DNA of 64,000 nucleotides, taken from Opitutaceae bacterium EW11. Lineage in GTDB: Bacteria > Verrucomicrobiota > Verrucomicrobiia > Opitutales > Opitutaceae. Below the pieces are notes generated by a model. It ran no database searches, was not told the origin of the DNA, and was given only the letters and a program-made list of their open reading frames with translations. The position numbers and the translations under genes were made by a program. The stretch spans positions 186,001-250,000 of the forward strand of contig QAYY01000013.1 in assembly GCA_003054665.1 (NCBI GenBank), in the 5' to 3' direction. Below are positions 17,228 to 28,574 of this stretch, piece by piece (within the stretch, counting starts at the first letter, position 1; each line of letters opens with the position of its first letter).

Positions 17228-20200
17228 ATGGGTTTGGGTCCTCTTGTGAACGCCACCGCTTCGACTGACTGCATCCGCTTGCGCGGCGTGCGGCAAAACA
17301 ACCTCAAAGGCTTCGATCTCGATTTGCCGCTCGGCAAATACATCGTCGTGACCGGCCTGAGCGGGGCGGGAAAGTCGTCGCTCGTTTTCGACACCCTGCA
17401 CGCCGAAGGCCAGCGGCGCTACGTCGAGACATTCAGCGCCTACACGCGGCAGTTTCTCGATCTGCTCGACAAACCGAAGGTCGACACGATCGAGAACATC
17501 CGTCCGTCGATTGCCATCGAGCAGACGAACACGGTGAAGACCGCCCGTTCGACGGTCGGCACGATGACGGAGCTCACCGATTTCTTCAAAGTGTGGTTCA
17601 GCCACGTCGCCGAGTGCTTCGATCCGGAGACCGGTGAAAAGGTGGAGGACGACACGCCGCAATCGATCTGGGAGAAAACGAGTTCGTCGCGCCCCGGTGC
17701 TCAAGTGGTGGTCGCGTTTCGCGTGGCCAAACCCGACAACCTCAGCTGGCGCGAGATCCTTACCAATCTAAAGGGGCAGTCCTATGTTCGCGTCTTGATC
17801 CGCGGCGGAAACGGCGTGCTGGCGGCGCACCGTGTGGACCAGCTGCTGGAAAACGACCGGGAGCTTTCGGGCGTGCTCAAGAACCAGGCGGAGCTGTTCG
17901 TCGCTCAGGATCGCGTGAACGTCGACGAGCCGAACCGCAGCCGGTTTCTCGAGGCGGTGGAGACCGCGATGCACTTCGGCAACGGCCAGGTGCGCTTGTT
18001 CGACGCGGCCGGCTTTTCCGAAATCGGCCACTATTCGCGCGGACTTCACTCGCCGAAAACCGGACGCACCTTCCGGGCCGCTACGCCGGCGTTGTTCTCG
18101 TTCAACTCGCCGCTCGGGGCATGCCCGAAGTGCCGCGGTTTCGGCCGGGTGATCGAGATCGACTACCGGCTGGCGCTTCCGGATCAGTCGCTTTCCATCG
18201 ATCAGGGCGCGATCAAGTGCTGGGAGGGCGAAGTCTACAGCGAGTCGAAAAACGACCTGATGGTCTTCGCGAAGCGGCGGAAGATTCCGACGAACGTTCC
18301 GTTCGCGTCGCTCACTCCGGAGCAGAAAACGTATATCGTCGACGGCGAGCCGGGCTACGGCGAGAACGGCAAAACCTGGCCGCAGCACTGGTACGGCGTG
18401 AAGGGCTTCTTCCGTTACTTGGAGTCGAAGACGTACAAGATGCACGTCCGCGTCTTCCTTTCGCGGTACCGCGCGTACAACCCGTGTCCCGACTGCAAAG
18501 GGCAGCGCCTTCAGCCGGAATCGCTTTGCTGGAAATGGCGCGGCCGGACCCTGCCGGAGCTTTATCAGATTCCCGTCGGAGAACTGCTCCGTCTGCTGAA
18601 GCCGGAAGCGCAGTCGGCGACTTTGGAGGTGTTTTCCGCTTCCGGGCAGCACCAGCGCGATCTTGCCTTCGATTCGATCGTCACCCGGCTCCGCTATCTC
18701 GAGCAGGTCGGGCTCGGTTACCTGACGCTGGATCGCGCCTCGAAGACTCTGTCGGGCGGCGAGGTCGAGCGTGTCAATCTGACGTCCTGCCTCGGTACCT
18801 CCCTGGTGGATACGCTGTTTGTGCTCGACGAGCCGAGCGTCGGTCTCCACCCGCGGGACATCGACCGGCTGATCGCGATCATCCGCTCGCTCACGGACGC
18901 CGGAAACACGGTCGTCGTCGTCGAGCACGACGAGGCGATGATTCGCGCCGCGGATCACGTCGTCGAGGTCGGTCCCGAGCCGGGCGGCAGGGGCGGGCAT
19001 ATCGTTTTTCAGGGCTCGGTAGGCGAGATGCTCGACTCGGATTCGAGCATCACCGGAGCGTATCTTTCCGGGAGGAAACGGATCGACGTGCCGGCGTCGC
19101 GGCGCTGCGTCGCCGCGGTAGCGTCGCGCTCGGCGAAAAAGCCCGCGGCGGCCCCAGCGGCTCAGGGGACTGGCACGGACGGTTGGTTGACGTTTACCAA
19201 CGCCACAAAACACAACGTCCGCGGGCTCACGTTCCGGCTCCCCCTTCGGCGCTTGGTGTGCCTCAGCGGCGTCTCGGGATCCGGAAAATCGACGCTCCTC
19301 GACAACGTCATCTACCAGGGACTCCTGACGCAGCGGAATCTGATGACGGAGGATCCGGCGGAGATCGAGCGGATCGACTGCGACATTCCGTTCTCCGAAA
19401 TCGTGCTCGTCGACCAGTCGCCGCTCAGCCGGACTCCGCGCTCGAATCCAGCCCTCTACACCGAAGCGTGGGACTTCATCCGCGAGTTGTTCGCCCAAAC
19501 GCCGGCGGCCCAGCAGTCGGGTTTCAGCCCCTCGAGCTTTTCTTTCAACAGCGGTGACGGACGCTGCGATCACTGCCAGGGACTCGGCTACGAGCGCGTC
19601 GAGATGCAGTTCCTGTCCGACGTCTTTGTTCCTTGCCCGATTTGCGAGGGCAAACGGTTCAAGCCCGAGGTGCTGGCGATCACCTGGAACGGCCGATCCG
19701 TCGCGGACATTCTGGCGACCAGTGTGTCCGATGCGCTGCCGCTCTTCGCGGAATTCCCCGCCATCCACTCGCGTCTCGCGAGCCTGGAATCGGTGGGGCT
19801 CGGCTACCTGACGCTCGGACAGCCGCTCAACACGCTTTCCGGCGGCGAATCGCAGCGGTTGAAGCTCGTACGGTACCTCGGCGTCTTCGGCGCGAGTTTG
19901 AGCGATTCCGTCGGAGGTTCGGCTCTGCTGCTCCTCGACGAACCCACGACGGGCCTTCACCGGCACGACGTGAAGCGGCTCCTCTCGGTCCTTCATGCCC
20001 TCGTCGATCGCGGTCACAGCGTGGTGGTAATCGAGCACAATCTCGACGTGCTCAAGTGCGCCGACTGGCTCCTCGAAGTCGGACCGGACGCCGGAGCCCA
20101 AGGCGGCAGGATCGTCGCCGAAGGATCGCCGGAGGAGGTGGCGAAGAAAGACACCGCCACGTCGCCGTTCCTGCGGGACGCCCTGCGCGAGGATTATTCC

Positions 20201-23161
20201 GGCCGCGGCGAAGTTGAGCGGATGGCCGCAGAAGCCGCGCCCGAGCCTGCGTCCGCGGAGGCCGACGAATCGTGCCTGACCGTCGTGGGCGCGTGCGAGA
20301 ACAACCTCAAGAACCTCACTGTATCCATCCCGCACCAACGGCTTTCGGTCGTCACCGGCGTTTCCGGTTCGGGCAAATCGACGCTCGCGTTCGACATCAT
20401 CTTCGCGGAAGGCCAGCGCCGGTTCATGGAGTCGATGTCGCCGTATGCGCGGCAGTTCGTGGAACAGCTACCGCGTCCCGCCATCGACCGCCTGACCGGA
20501 ATCCCGCCGACCGTCGCGATCGAGCAGCGCGTCACGCGCGGCTCGCGGAAATCGACCGTGGCGACAATCACGGAAGTCGCGCAGTACCTCCGGCTGTTGT
20601 ACGCCCGCATGGGTGTCCAGCATCATCCCGATACGGACAAACCCGTGACGCCGCTTTCGCTCGGCGCGCTCAAGAAACTGCTGGCCAAGGTGCTCGATAC
20701 GCCGAAGGCGAAACGGGCGAAGCACCTCTATCTCTGCGCGCCGCTCGTCCGCGGTCGGAAAGGGCACCACCAGCCGATCGCCACCTGGATGGGCAAGCAG
20801 GGCTTCGAGCTCATGCGGGCGGACGGACAACTCCAGCGAGTGGATACGTTTCAGAAACTCGACCGCTATCGCGAGCACGACATCGAAGTCGTCGTGGCGG
20901 ACCTGAAAGAATCCGGAAGGCTGAAGTCGGAGGTCGGAGGTCAGAAGTCAGAAGCCAGAGCGCGGAGGGGCGTGGCCGGTTCGCGGAGTTCGGAAACGGG
21001 ACAACGGCTTGGTGCCTCGCCGGGACTGGCGCTCGGAATGAAGAGTCTCGGGCCGTGCCTGGAAGAGGCGCTGCGCCTCGGCAAGGGGGCATGTTTTCTG
21101 CTCACGCCCGACGGCGAGATTCTTTCCTGGTTTTCGACCACGCGCACCGACATCGAAACGGGCGAGTCATTCCCTGAGCTGGACCCGAAACAGTTTTCCT
21201 TCAATTCGCCGCGCGGCTGGTGCCCGGCGTGCCGCGGACACGGACGCATTTTCCCGTGGATGCTCGAGCCGGAGGATGAGGAGAAACCGGAAGAAAACTA
21301 CCTCCGTGAATCCGGCCTGGTGGACCCCGACGCGGACATTTCCGAAGAGGGTGAGCCGTGCCCGGAGTGCCATGGCGCGCGGCTGAATCGGATCGCTCGG
21401 GCGGTGAAGCTTCATTTCCGCGGGCGGCAGGCGCCGCTGTCGTTGCCGAATCTTCTCCGCAGCACACCGAGCGAGCTCCTGACGCACCTCCGCGGGCTGG
21501 AGTTGGACGAGCGCGGCCGCCTCATCACCCAGGACATCGTGCCGCAAATCGAAGAACGGCTCCGTTTCCTGGATCACGTGGGCCTGGGGTACCTTTCGAT
21601 GGATCGCCCCACGGAGACCCTGTCCGGCGGCGAGGCCCAGCGTATCCGCTTGGCGGCTCAGCTCGGGTCGAATCTTTCCGGCGTACTCTACGTCCTCGAC
21701 GAGCCCTCGATCGGCCTGCATGCCCGCGACAATGACCGGCTGATCCGGACGCTCGAGTCGTTGCGTGAGAAAGGAAACACGCTGCTGGTCGTCGAGCACG
21801 ACGACGAACTGATGGAGCACGCGGATCGCATCGTCGATCTCGGTCCGGGCGCCGGTGTCCACGGTGGACAGTTGCTGGCCAACGGCACGCCCGACGAGAT
21901 CAAGCGAAACGCCGCGTCGCTCACGGGAGTTTTCCTGGCCAAAGGCATCCCGCACCCGATCCGCGGTTCATACCGGCCCCTTCCGGAATCCGGTGGAAGC
22001 CGGCGCGGAGCGGCGAAGTCGGAGTGGCTGGAGCTGACCGGGGCCCGGATGCGCAATCTGAAAGGTTTCGACCTTCGGCTTCCGCTCGGCCGTCTCATCA
22101 TGGTGGCGGGGCCGAGCGGCGCGGGGAAGTCGACGCTCTTCCGCGACCTGCTGCATCCGGTTGTTCACTACGCGATCAAGGAAAACAAGCCGCGCGTGAC
22201 GGCGAAGGAAGTGCTGAAGGCGGGTGCGCTGCCTGCGGAGGACACCTCCTATGGCGTGCGCCGGACGGAACCACCGTTCGCGGAGCTGCGCGCCGCCAAC
22301 GCGTTCAAATCGGTGATCGAGGTCGATCAATCGCCGATCGGAAAAACGCCGCGTTCCACGCCGGCGACGTACCTCGGGATCTTCGACCTCATCCGGCAGT
22401 TTTTCGCGTCGCTTCCGGAAGCCAAGATGCGCGGCTACACCGCTTCGCGTTTTTCGTTCAACACCGCGGGCGGACGCTGCGAAACCTGCCAGGGCGCGGG
22501 ACGGGTGAAGCTGGAGATGGCCTTCATGCCCGACACGTATCTGCCGTGCGACGACTGCGGAGGTCTCCGCTACGGCCCGGAAGTCGCCGACATCGCCTGG
22601 AAGGGCAAAAATATCGGCGAGGTGCTGCAGCTCACGTTTGACGAGGCGGTCGGCTTCTTCGATTTCCATTCGAAGCTGTCGCAGGTTTGCCAGCTGATGG
22701 TGGAGTGCGGCCTGGGATATCTTACTTTGGGGCAGAGTTCGCCGACGCTCTCCGGTGGCGAAGCCCAGCGGCTGAAACTCGTGACGGAGCTCAGCCAGGG
22801 ACTCGCCAGCTATCAGGAGCGTTCGCGGGGGACGCTTCCGCGCAATCTCTACCTGCTGGAAGAGCCGACGATCGGCCTCCACTTGAGCGACTGCGAGAAA
22901 CTGATCCGCGTCCTGCATTCGCTGGTCGAACAGGGTCACACGGTCGTCGTGATAGAACACCACCTCGATCTGCTCGCCGAGGCGGACTACATCATCGAAC
23001 TCGGCCCCGAAGGCGGACCGGCGGGCGGCGATCTCATGTATCAAGGCCCACTGGCCGGGCTGCTGAAGACGAAGGAATCTCCGACTGCGCCGTATCTGCG
23101 GGCGAAGTTGGAGCCGCGACGCCGCGGCGTCGTCGCGGAGAAGTTGGAAGTTGGAAGTTAG
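17228..23161 (+). CDS. uvrA: Tandem (double) UvrA excinuclease subunit
   Basis: A 1977-residue protein, twice the usual 940, made of two full UvrA units (about 1-985 and 1020-1977). UvrA dimers find DNA damage for nucleotide excision repair. Four Walker A motifs occur near 43, 679, 1042 and 1626 ([36 protein letters not shown]). Four signatures follow near 508 (degenerate LSGGEVERV), 870, 1465 and 1841. Zinc-finger pairs are kept in both units (CPKC/CPDC, CDHC/CPIC, CPAC/CPEC, CETC/CDDC). ATG 17228 is chosen over an in-frame codon at 17165. A heptad-repeat insertion encodes residues about 1232-1248, and the stop codon itself lies in another heptad array. No frameshift is visible. Confidence 0.93.
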   Translation: MGLGPLVNATASTDCIRLRGVRQNNLKGFDLDLPLGKYIVVTGLSGAGKSSLVFDTLHAEGQRRYVETFSAYTRQFLDLLDKPKVDTIENIRPSIAIEQTNTVKTARSTVGTMTELTDFFKVWFSHVAECFDPETGEKVEDDTPQSIWEKTSSSRPGAQVVVAFRVAKPDNLSWREILTNLKGQSYVRVLIRGGNGVLAAHRVDQLLENDRELSGVLKNQAELFVAQDRVNVDEPNRSRFLEAVETAMHFGNGQVRLFDAAGFSEIGHYSRGLHSPKTGRTFRAATPALFSFNSPLGACPKCRGFGRVIEIDYRLALPDQSLSIDQGAIKCWEGEVYSESKNDLMVFAKRRKIPTNVPFASLTPEQKTYIVDGEPGYGENGKTWPQHWYGVKGFFRYLESKTYKMHVRVFLSRYRAYNPCPDCKGQRLQPESLCWKWRGRTLPELYQIPVGELLRLLKPEAQSATLEVFSASGQHQRDLAFDSIVTRLRYLEQVGLGYLTLDRASKTLSGGEVERVNLTSCLGTSLVDTLFVLDEPSVGLHPRDIDRLIAIIRSLTDAGNTVVVVEHDEAMIRAADHVVEVGPEPGGRGGHIVFQGSVGEMLDSDSSITGAYLSGRKRIDVPASRRCVAAVASRSAKKPAAAPAAQGTGTDGWLTFTNATKHNVRGLTFRLPLRRLVCLSGVSGSGKSTLLDNVIYQGLLTQRNLMTEDPAEIERIDCDIPFSEIVLVDQSPLSRTPRSNPALYTEAWDFIRELFAQTPAAQQSGFSPSSFSFNSGDGRCDHCQGLGYERVEMQFLSDVFVPCPICEGKRFKPEVLAITWNGRSVADILATSVSDALPLFAEFPAIHSRLASLESVGLGYLTLGQPLNTLSGGESQRLKLVRYLGVFGASLSDSVGGSALLLLDEPTTGLHRHDVKRLLSVLHALVDRGHSVVVIEHNLDVLKCADWLLEVGPDAGAQGGRIVAEGSPEEVAKKDTATSPFLRDALREDYSGRGEVERMAAEAAPEPASAEADESCLTVVGACENNLKNLTVSIPHQRLSVVTGVSGSGKSTLAFDIIFAEGQRRFMESMSPYARQFVEQLPRPAIDRLTGIPPTVAIEQRVTRGSRKSTVATITEVAQYLRLLYARMGVQHHPDTDKPVTPLSLGALKKLLAKVLDTPKAKRAKHLYLCAPLVRGRKGHHQPIATWMGKQGFELMRADGQLQRVDTFQKLDRYREHDIEVVVADLKESGRLKSEVGGQKSEARARRGVAGSRSSETGQRLGASPGLALGMKSLGPCLEEALRLGKGACFLLTPDGEILSWFSTTRTDIETGESFPELDPKQFSFNSPRGWCPACRGHGRIFPWMLEPEDEEKPEENYLRESGLVDPDADISEEGEPCPECHGARLNRIARAVKLHFRGRQAPLSLPNLLRSTPSELLTHLRGLELDERGRLITQDIVPQIEERLRFLDHVGLGYLSMDRPTETLSGGEAQRIRLAAQLGSNLSGVLYVLDEPSIGLHARDNDRLIRTLESLREKGNTLLVVEHDDELMEHADRIVDLGPGAGVHGGQLLANGTPDEIKRNAASLTGVFLAKGIPHPIRGSYRPLPESGGSRRGAAKSEWLELTGARMRNLKGFDLRLPLGRLIMVAGPSGAGKSTLFRDLLHPVVHYAIKENKPRVTAKEVLKAGALPAEDTSYGVRRTEPPFAELRAANAFKSVIEVDQSPIGKTPRSTPATYLGIFDLIRQFFASLPEAKMRGYTASRFSFNTAGGRCETCQGAGRVKLEMAFMPDTYLPCDDCGGLRYGPEVADIAWKGKNIGEVLQLTFDEAVGFFDFHSKLSQVCQLMVECGLGYLTLGQSSPTLSGGEAQRLKLVTELSQGLASYQERSRGTLPRNLYLLEEPTIGLHLSDCEKLIRVLHSLVEQGHTVVVIEHHLDLLAEADYIIELGPEGGPAGGDLMYQGPLAGLLKTKESPTAPYLRAKLEPRRRGVVAEKLEVGS
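20922..20970 (+). repeat. Heptad array inside the uvrA coding sequence
   Basis: Seven imperfect 7-mers in a row (TGAAGTC GGAGGTC, then GGAGGTC AGAAGTC and so on). They belong to the same heptad family as the intergenic elements at 23.1, 29.7, 37.2 and 53.4 kb. They encode a low-complexity Lys/Ser/Glu/Gly segment in a loop of the second UvrA unit, and the reading frame is preserved. Confidence 0.7.
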
Positions 23162-23381
23162 GAGTCGGAGTTCGAGCCCTGGCTGCTTCCAAGACTCGCG
23201 GAAAGGTGCCTCGCGAAGTGGTACAGGCCACCAAATCGGAAGACTGTTGATTTCTGGAGAGCGCCGGTACGACGGCGCCTTAGGGCAATGGCAACCTGCT
23301 CGTCACCAACTACCAACTTCGAACTCCCAACTTCCAAATTCGAACTTCCAACTTCCCGCGGCGCGTTCAGCGCCGCGCCTA
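23114..23381. repeat. Hairpin-heptad element A
   Basis: Left end: 8-bp hairpin CCGCGACG/CGTCGCGG (23114-23138), then heptads AGAAGTT GGAAGTT GGAAGTT AGGAGTC to about 23177. Right end: inverted heptads (ACCAACTA, CCAACTTC and so on, 23305-23356), then hairpin CGCGGCGC/GCGCCGCG (23357-23377) directly against the minus-strand stop codon of the oppF-like gene. It overlaps the last 16 codons of uvrA and supplies its stop. The interior, about 125 bp, is not obviously coding. Confidence 0.75.
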
Positions 23382-24362
23382 AATCTCCCCGATCCGCACG
23401 CATGCGGCCTCGTGGCCGGGGGCGACGCCGATCATCGGCGGGAACGCGGCCTTGCATCGTTCCTGGGCATAGGGACAGCGGGGATGAAACGTGCAACCCG
23501 CGGGTGGGTTGATCGGCGAAGGCGGGTCGCCGGGAAGAACGATGCGGCGACGGCCTCGCTCTACCTCAGGATCGTGGCGGGGGATGGCGCTGATCAGGGC
23601 ACGGGTGTACGGATGGCTGGGACGCTCGATCACGTCCACCGCGGGGCCGAGCTCGACGATCTTGCCGAGGTACATCACCGCCACCCGGTCGGAGATGTGT
23701 TTCACGACGGAGAGATCGTGGGCGATGAAGATCAGGCTGAGGTCCATCGTCCGACAGAGACTCGAGAGCAAATTGAGGATCTGGGCCTGGATCGAGACAT
23801 CCAGCGCCGAGACGGGCTCGTCGGCGACGATGACCTTCGGGTTGAGAGCCAGGGCCCGCGCGATGGCGATGCGCTGACGCTGCCCGCCGGAGAACTCGTG
23901 CGGGTATTTCTTCATCAACCGCGGAGCCAGGCCAACGCGTGTCAGAAGATCGGATACCCGGGCCGAGACAGCCTCCGCGGCGCAAATGCGGTGGACCCGG
24001 AGCGGTTCGGCGAGCGTATCGAAAACGGTCTTTCGCGGATTGAGCGAAGCGTACGGATCCTGGAAAACCATCTGCAGGTCTCGGCGGACTTCGCGGACCT
24101 CCATTTCGGATCCCTGGGTGAGGTTCTTCCCTTCCAGGATCACGGCCCCGCCTGTCGTAGGCACGAGTTGGAGGATCGTCCGGGCGAGCGTCGATTTTCC
24201 GCAGCCGGATTCACCGACGAGCCCCAGCACCTCGCCTCGTCCGAGCGAGAGCGTCACGCCGTCGACTGCCTTGACCGTTCCGGCCTGCTGCTTGAACAGC
24301 AATCCGCGGTGCACGGGGAAGTGCGTTTTCACGTCCCGGAGTTCTAGGATCGGTTCAGGCAT
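23379..24362 (-). CDS. oppF: Oligopeptide/dipeptide ABC transporter ATPase, OppF type
   Basis: A 327-residue ATPase of the Opp/Dpp class. It has Walker A GESGCGKST (about 50-58), the signature FSGGQRQRIAIARAL, Walker B VIVADEPVSALD, and the C-terminal oligopeptide-transporter extension with the Cys cluster GCTFHPRCPYAQERC, characteristic of OppD/OppF. The frame extends 154 codons upstream through the neighbouring gene, but that stretch is Arg/Ser-rich shadow; ATG 24362 is the real start. It follows the OppD-like gene by 76 nt. No permease or binding protein is adjacent, so partners must be encoded elsewhere. The stop abuts repeat element A. Confidence 0.9.
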   Translation of the reverse strand: MPEPILELRDVKTHFPVHRGLLFKQQAGTVKAVDGVTLSLGRGEVLGLVGESGCGKSTLARTILQLVPTTGGAVILEGKNLTQGSEMEVREVRRDLQMVFQDPYASLNPRKTVFDTLAEPLRVHRICAAEAVSARVSDLLTRVGLAPRLMKKYPHEFSGGQRQRIAIARALALNPKVIVADEPVSALDVSIQAQILNLLSSLCRTMDLSLIFIAHDLSVVKHISDRVAVMYLGKIVELGPAVDVIERPSHPYTRALISAIPRHDPEVERGRRRIVLPGDPPSPINPPAGCTFHPRCPYAQERCKAAFPPMIGVAPGHEAACVRIGEI

Positions 24363-24438
24363 GGGAGCACGGTACTCGCTTACGGCGTAGCCTCGAGTGG
24401 GTGGTTGCGGAACGATGCCTTGTTCGGGCGGCGCGCGT

Positions 24439-25443
<1,005 letters not shown>

Positions 25444-25505
25444 GCTGAAATGCCGACGCCGAACGGCAAAGCTTTTCCGCCTGCAGACGCCCGAGTGCGC
25501 TGACC

Positions 25506-27440
25506 TCAGTTCTTCGGCAGGAAACGCCGGACTGCCGGCACGACTTCCTCCGGCTGCAGTTTTGCGAGGTTTCCTCCGCCCGTCCGGGGACAGCCCTGGG
25601 GCTGGACGACTTGGAAAGGCGACGAGTAAACGGGCGACGTCCGCACAGGATTGGTCGGGCCGAAAAGCGCGACGACGGGCACGCCGAGCGCGTTGGCGAG
25701 GTGCATCCCGCCGGTGTCGTTGCTGACGAGCACCGTACATTGGCGGAGCTGGTTCATGTAGGCCGGAAGATCGGTTTTGCCGGCCAAATCGACCAAGCGG
25801 GCGCCGAGGCCGTCTCCGATCGCGGCCGTGATAGGCTGATCGTTTGCCGTGCCGAGAAGCACGAAGGTCGCGTAAGGATACTCGGCGGACAGCGCCACGA
25901 TGAGGGTGCGCCAGTGTTCGACCGGCCACCGCTTCTCGGGATTGTTTTCAGAGCCTGCAATGAAGCCGATCACCGGGTGAACCGGATCGCTTACGTGGAC
26001 CGAGGGCGTTTGCTCGGGCGTTTTCCTGAGGCTGATCGGCGACCGGTCGACTTCGCCGCTGAGGCCGAAATTACGGAAGAACGCCTCCCAGGTTTCCAAC
26101 TGGTGGTGTTCGGCTTCGTCGAAACCGGCCGGCATCTCGTAGCGGTGGGTCAGAAGCGGACGCCGTTTTCCCGAGCGGACGACGCCGAAACGTTGCGGGC
26201 AGCGCGTGAGCCAGGCCTCGAGATCTCCGCGGGTGGAGTGGGTGAACAGCGCGTAAACGTCAGGATACTTCTGACGAAGGCGCCAAAAATGGAGGAAATA
26301 ACCGCCTCCGCGTTCGGGCAGCGGCTCCACGTGATCGGCGAGCCCGCAGTGCTCGAGCAGCGGGCGGAGCGACGGTTTGGCAATCAGAGTGATCTCCGCG
26401 TCCGGCCGCGACGTCCGCAACGCCCGAAGCAGGGGCAGCGCCATGACGACGTCGCCCAGCCAATTGGGCATGCGTATCCAGATTCTGGTTTTCTTCGGAA
26501 GCTCGGACCAAGTGCGACGCACACATTCATCGTGAAGCAGATTTCGTTTCGCTTCGAGGCGGAATCTGCGTTGGGGAACGTCTTGGTTACGCCACCGGTC
26601 GTGTGTCCACAACCACGATGAGCAAACGTTGTCGTCGGCGGTCAGCGCCTGCTCGAGCCATTGGTTCAACGCGATCGTCGCACCGGCGGCGGTGCCGTCG
26701 TACGCGATCGGCGTCAGTTCAAAGTGTATACGCCAGAAACCCGCGCGCCGCGCGAAATACACGCCCAGCCGGGTCTTGTGTTTCTCGCACAGCAGACCTG
26801 CCAGCTCGCTGGTGGAGCAGACGCGGCCGAAGAGCGTCGTGAGCGCGCCCTGCATCCCGGCGTTCTGGTCGAAGAGCACGCCGGCGATCGCGTTTCTCTT
26901 CAGAAGTTTGAATGCCTCCTGCAGCCCGGTCTTCCGCGAAAGCAGGCGCATGCCGAAACGCTCCCGCGTCTTTTTGATCCAGGCGTCGGCGGCCGCATTG
27001 TTCAGCGGGCGGAAGATCACGCCGAGTTCGGGCATCGGCACGGAGATGAACAGGCTGACCCAGCACAGGCTCTCCCAGTACGCCATGTGCGGAGCAACCA
27101 TCACCAGAGGTTTCGGATTTTCGTGCTGCGTGCGGAACCAGGCGTCGAGTTCGGCACTGCTCGTGACACTTCGCCGGATCCGCGACTCCGTGAAGTAGGG
27201 CGTTGCCAGCGACAAGAGCATCGTTTCGAAAAACCGGCGGCTGCACTCCCTGGCGATCTGCCAATGCCAATCCGGTGAGCGCTCGGGAAACGCGTGATGG
27301 AGATTCGACAGCACGACCCGGCGCCTCCGCCGCGAGAAGACGAGCGTGAGCCGGCCGAGGGCGATGCAGCTCGCGTTCAGCAGCGGTTCGGGGGTGTGAG
27401 AAACAATCCACCCGAGGACTTGTAAGAAAACTTTAATCAC
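25506..27440 (-). CDS. Fusion of LpxL/HtrB-type acyltransferase and GT9 heptosyltransferase
   Basis: A 644-residue fusion. Residues 1-300 are a lysophospholipid-type acyltransferase of the LpxL/HtrB family. They have a membrane-anchoring N-terminal helix, the HX4E catalytic motif at 118-123 (HMAYWE), and a late WLWTHDRWR motif typical of lipid A late acyltransferases. Residues 318-644 are a family 9 glycosyltransferase (WaaC/WaaF-like), with MPNWLGDVVMALPLLRAL at the N-terminus and SNDTGGMHLANALGVPVV near 585, the donor-binding region. Both activities belong to LPS assembly: lipid A acylation and inner-core heptose transfer on the cytoplasmic face. Two more GT9 genes follow at 27566 and 28575. 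Confidence 0.88.
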   Translation of the reverse strand: MIKVFLQVLGWIVSHTPEPLLNASCIALGRLTLVFSRRRRRVVLSNLHHAFPERSPDWHWQIARECSRRFFETMLLSLATPYFTESRIRRSVTSSAELDAWFRTQHENPKPLVMVAPHMAYWESLCWVSLFISVPMPELGVIFRPLNNAAADAWIKKTRERFGMRLLSRKTGLQEAFKLLKRNAIAGVLFDQNAGMQGALTTLFGRVCSTSELAGLLCEKHKTRLGVYFARRAGFWRIHFELTPIAYDGTAAGATIALNQWLEQALTADDNVCSSWLWTHDRWRNQDVPQRRFRLEAKRNLLHDECVRRTWSELPKKTRIWIRMPNWLGDVVMALPLLRALRTSRPDAEITLIAKPSLRPLLEHCGLADHVEPLPERGGGYFLHFWRLRQKYPDVYALFTHSTRGDLEAWLTRCPQRFGVVRSGKRRPLLTHRYEMPAGFDEAEHHQLETWEAFFRNFGLSGEVDRSPISLRKTPEQTPSVHVSDPVHPVIGFIAGSENNPEKRWPVEHWRTLIVALSAEYPYATFVLLGTANDQPITAAIGDGLGARLVDLAGKTDLPAYMNQLRQCTVLVSNDTGGMHLANALGVPVVALFGPTNPVRTSPVYSSPFQVVQPQGCPRTGGGNLAKLQPEEVVPAVRRFLPKN

Positions 27441-27565
27441 TCAGGAGAGCACCCTCCGGGATTGTCGGCCGATTCGTGGCGAATAGCATTTGATTTTACG
27501 GGTGCAGTCCCCATCAAACGGAGCGCCTCCGTATCTTAAAAGCAGAATTTCCGCCGGACGGCGCC

Positions 27566-28519
27566 ATGACTCACGTCCTGATCATCAAACCTTCCTCGCT
27601 TGGCGACATCGTTCACGGGCTGCAGGTTGCGACGTCGCTTAAGGCTCAGCGCCCGGACCTTCGAATCTCCTGGATCGTCCGGGACGTGTTTGCGCCGCTG
27701 GTGAGACGTTGTACGGCGGTGGATCGGGCGTACGTATTTCGGCGCGACGCCGGAGTGATGGCGTTCCTGCACCTGATGCGCGAGGTGCGTCAGACGGAGT
27801 TTGATTACGTATTCGACATGCAAGGACTGCTACGCACCGGGCTGATGACGTTTCGCGCCCGGGCGAAGCGGAAAGTCGGACGGTCCGATGCGAGGGAAGG
27901 ATCCGGATTTTTCTACGACGAGAAAGTGCCGCTTCCGGCCGAGGGGCGCCGCGCTCATGCGTTGGAAAAGGTCCTTCAGTTTTGTCCTGTTCTCGGCCTC
28001 AAGCCCGAGCTCGTGGGAACGTTGACCTTTCGCGAAGCCGACGGCCTCAATCTCAGCTATGTCGAAGGGCCCGGAAAAACCCGGCCGATCCTGATGTTTC
28101 CGGACAGCCGTCGCGCCGACAAACGCTGGACGGGTTTCAAGCAGCTGACCGAGATGCTGCTCCGCGAAGACCGGCGCCGTCGGATCGTCTGGGCGGGGAA
28201 CAACTACGTCCCCGATAAGGACGCGTTTCTTCCCGATCGTTTCCTCAATCTCACGGGTAATACCAGCGTGGTGACGCTGCCGTCTCTCGTACAACGCGCC
28301 GCGTTCGTGATTTCGAACGAGAGCGGGCCGCTGCAGCTCGCGGCCTCCCTGCATGTGCCGGTGCTCGGAATCTTCGGGCCGGGCGATCCCCAGGTTTTCG
28401 GACCGTATCCCCCGCGCGCTCCAACCAACTTCGTCATCCAGGCGCCGGTCGGCGACCTGAAGCTGCTCTCCGCCAAAGATGTTCACGCTCGTCTGAAGCG
28501 TATCGCGCCTCAGATTTGA
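27566..28519 (+). CDS. GT9 heptosyltransferase (LPS core)
   Basis: A 317-residue GT-B enzyme of family 9. It has IIKPSSLGDIVHGLQVATSL at the N-terminus (acceptor side), MFPDSRRADKRW in the middle, and VISNESGPLQLAASLHVPVL near 245 (the ADP-heptose pocket, S/T-x-x-G-x-x-H/L-L-A pattern). The usual His after Gly-x is Leu here (GPLQLAA), a minor departure. It is divergent from the acyltransferase-GT9 fusion (125-nt gap) and convergent with the next GT9 gene. It probably adds heptose or a related sugar to the LPS core. Confidence 0.86.
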   Translation: MTHVLIIKPSSLGDIVHGLQVATSLKAQRPDLRISWIVRDVFAPLVRRCTAVDRAYVFRRDAGVMAFLHLMREVRQTEFDYVFDMQGLLRTGLMTFRARAKRKVGRSDAREGSGFFYDEKVPLPAEGRRAHALEKVLQFCPVLGLKPELVGTLTFREADGLNLSYVEGPGKTRPILMFPDSRRADKRWTGFKQLTEMLLREDRRRRIVWAGNNYVPDKDAFLPDRFLNLTGNTSVVTLPSLVQRAAFVISNESGPLQLAASLHVPVLGIFGPGDPQVFGPYPPRAPTNFVIQAPVGDLKLLSAKDVHARLKRIAPQI

Positions 28520-28574
28520 CGACGCGGTCGGGCGGTGCGGCGCGCCGCCGCCCGGATGCCCGATGTCTGTGCGG

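Noticed and set aside
17768-20338. An 856-codon open frame antisense to uvrA
   Set aside because: Long antisense frames are expected in GC-rich genes; it has no domain features and the sense strand is clearly UvrA.
23139-23356. Heptad arrays considered as a CRISPR array
   Set aside because: The unit is 7 bp and contiguous, without unique spacers, and there are no cas genes.
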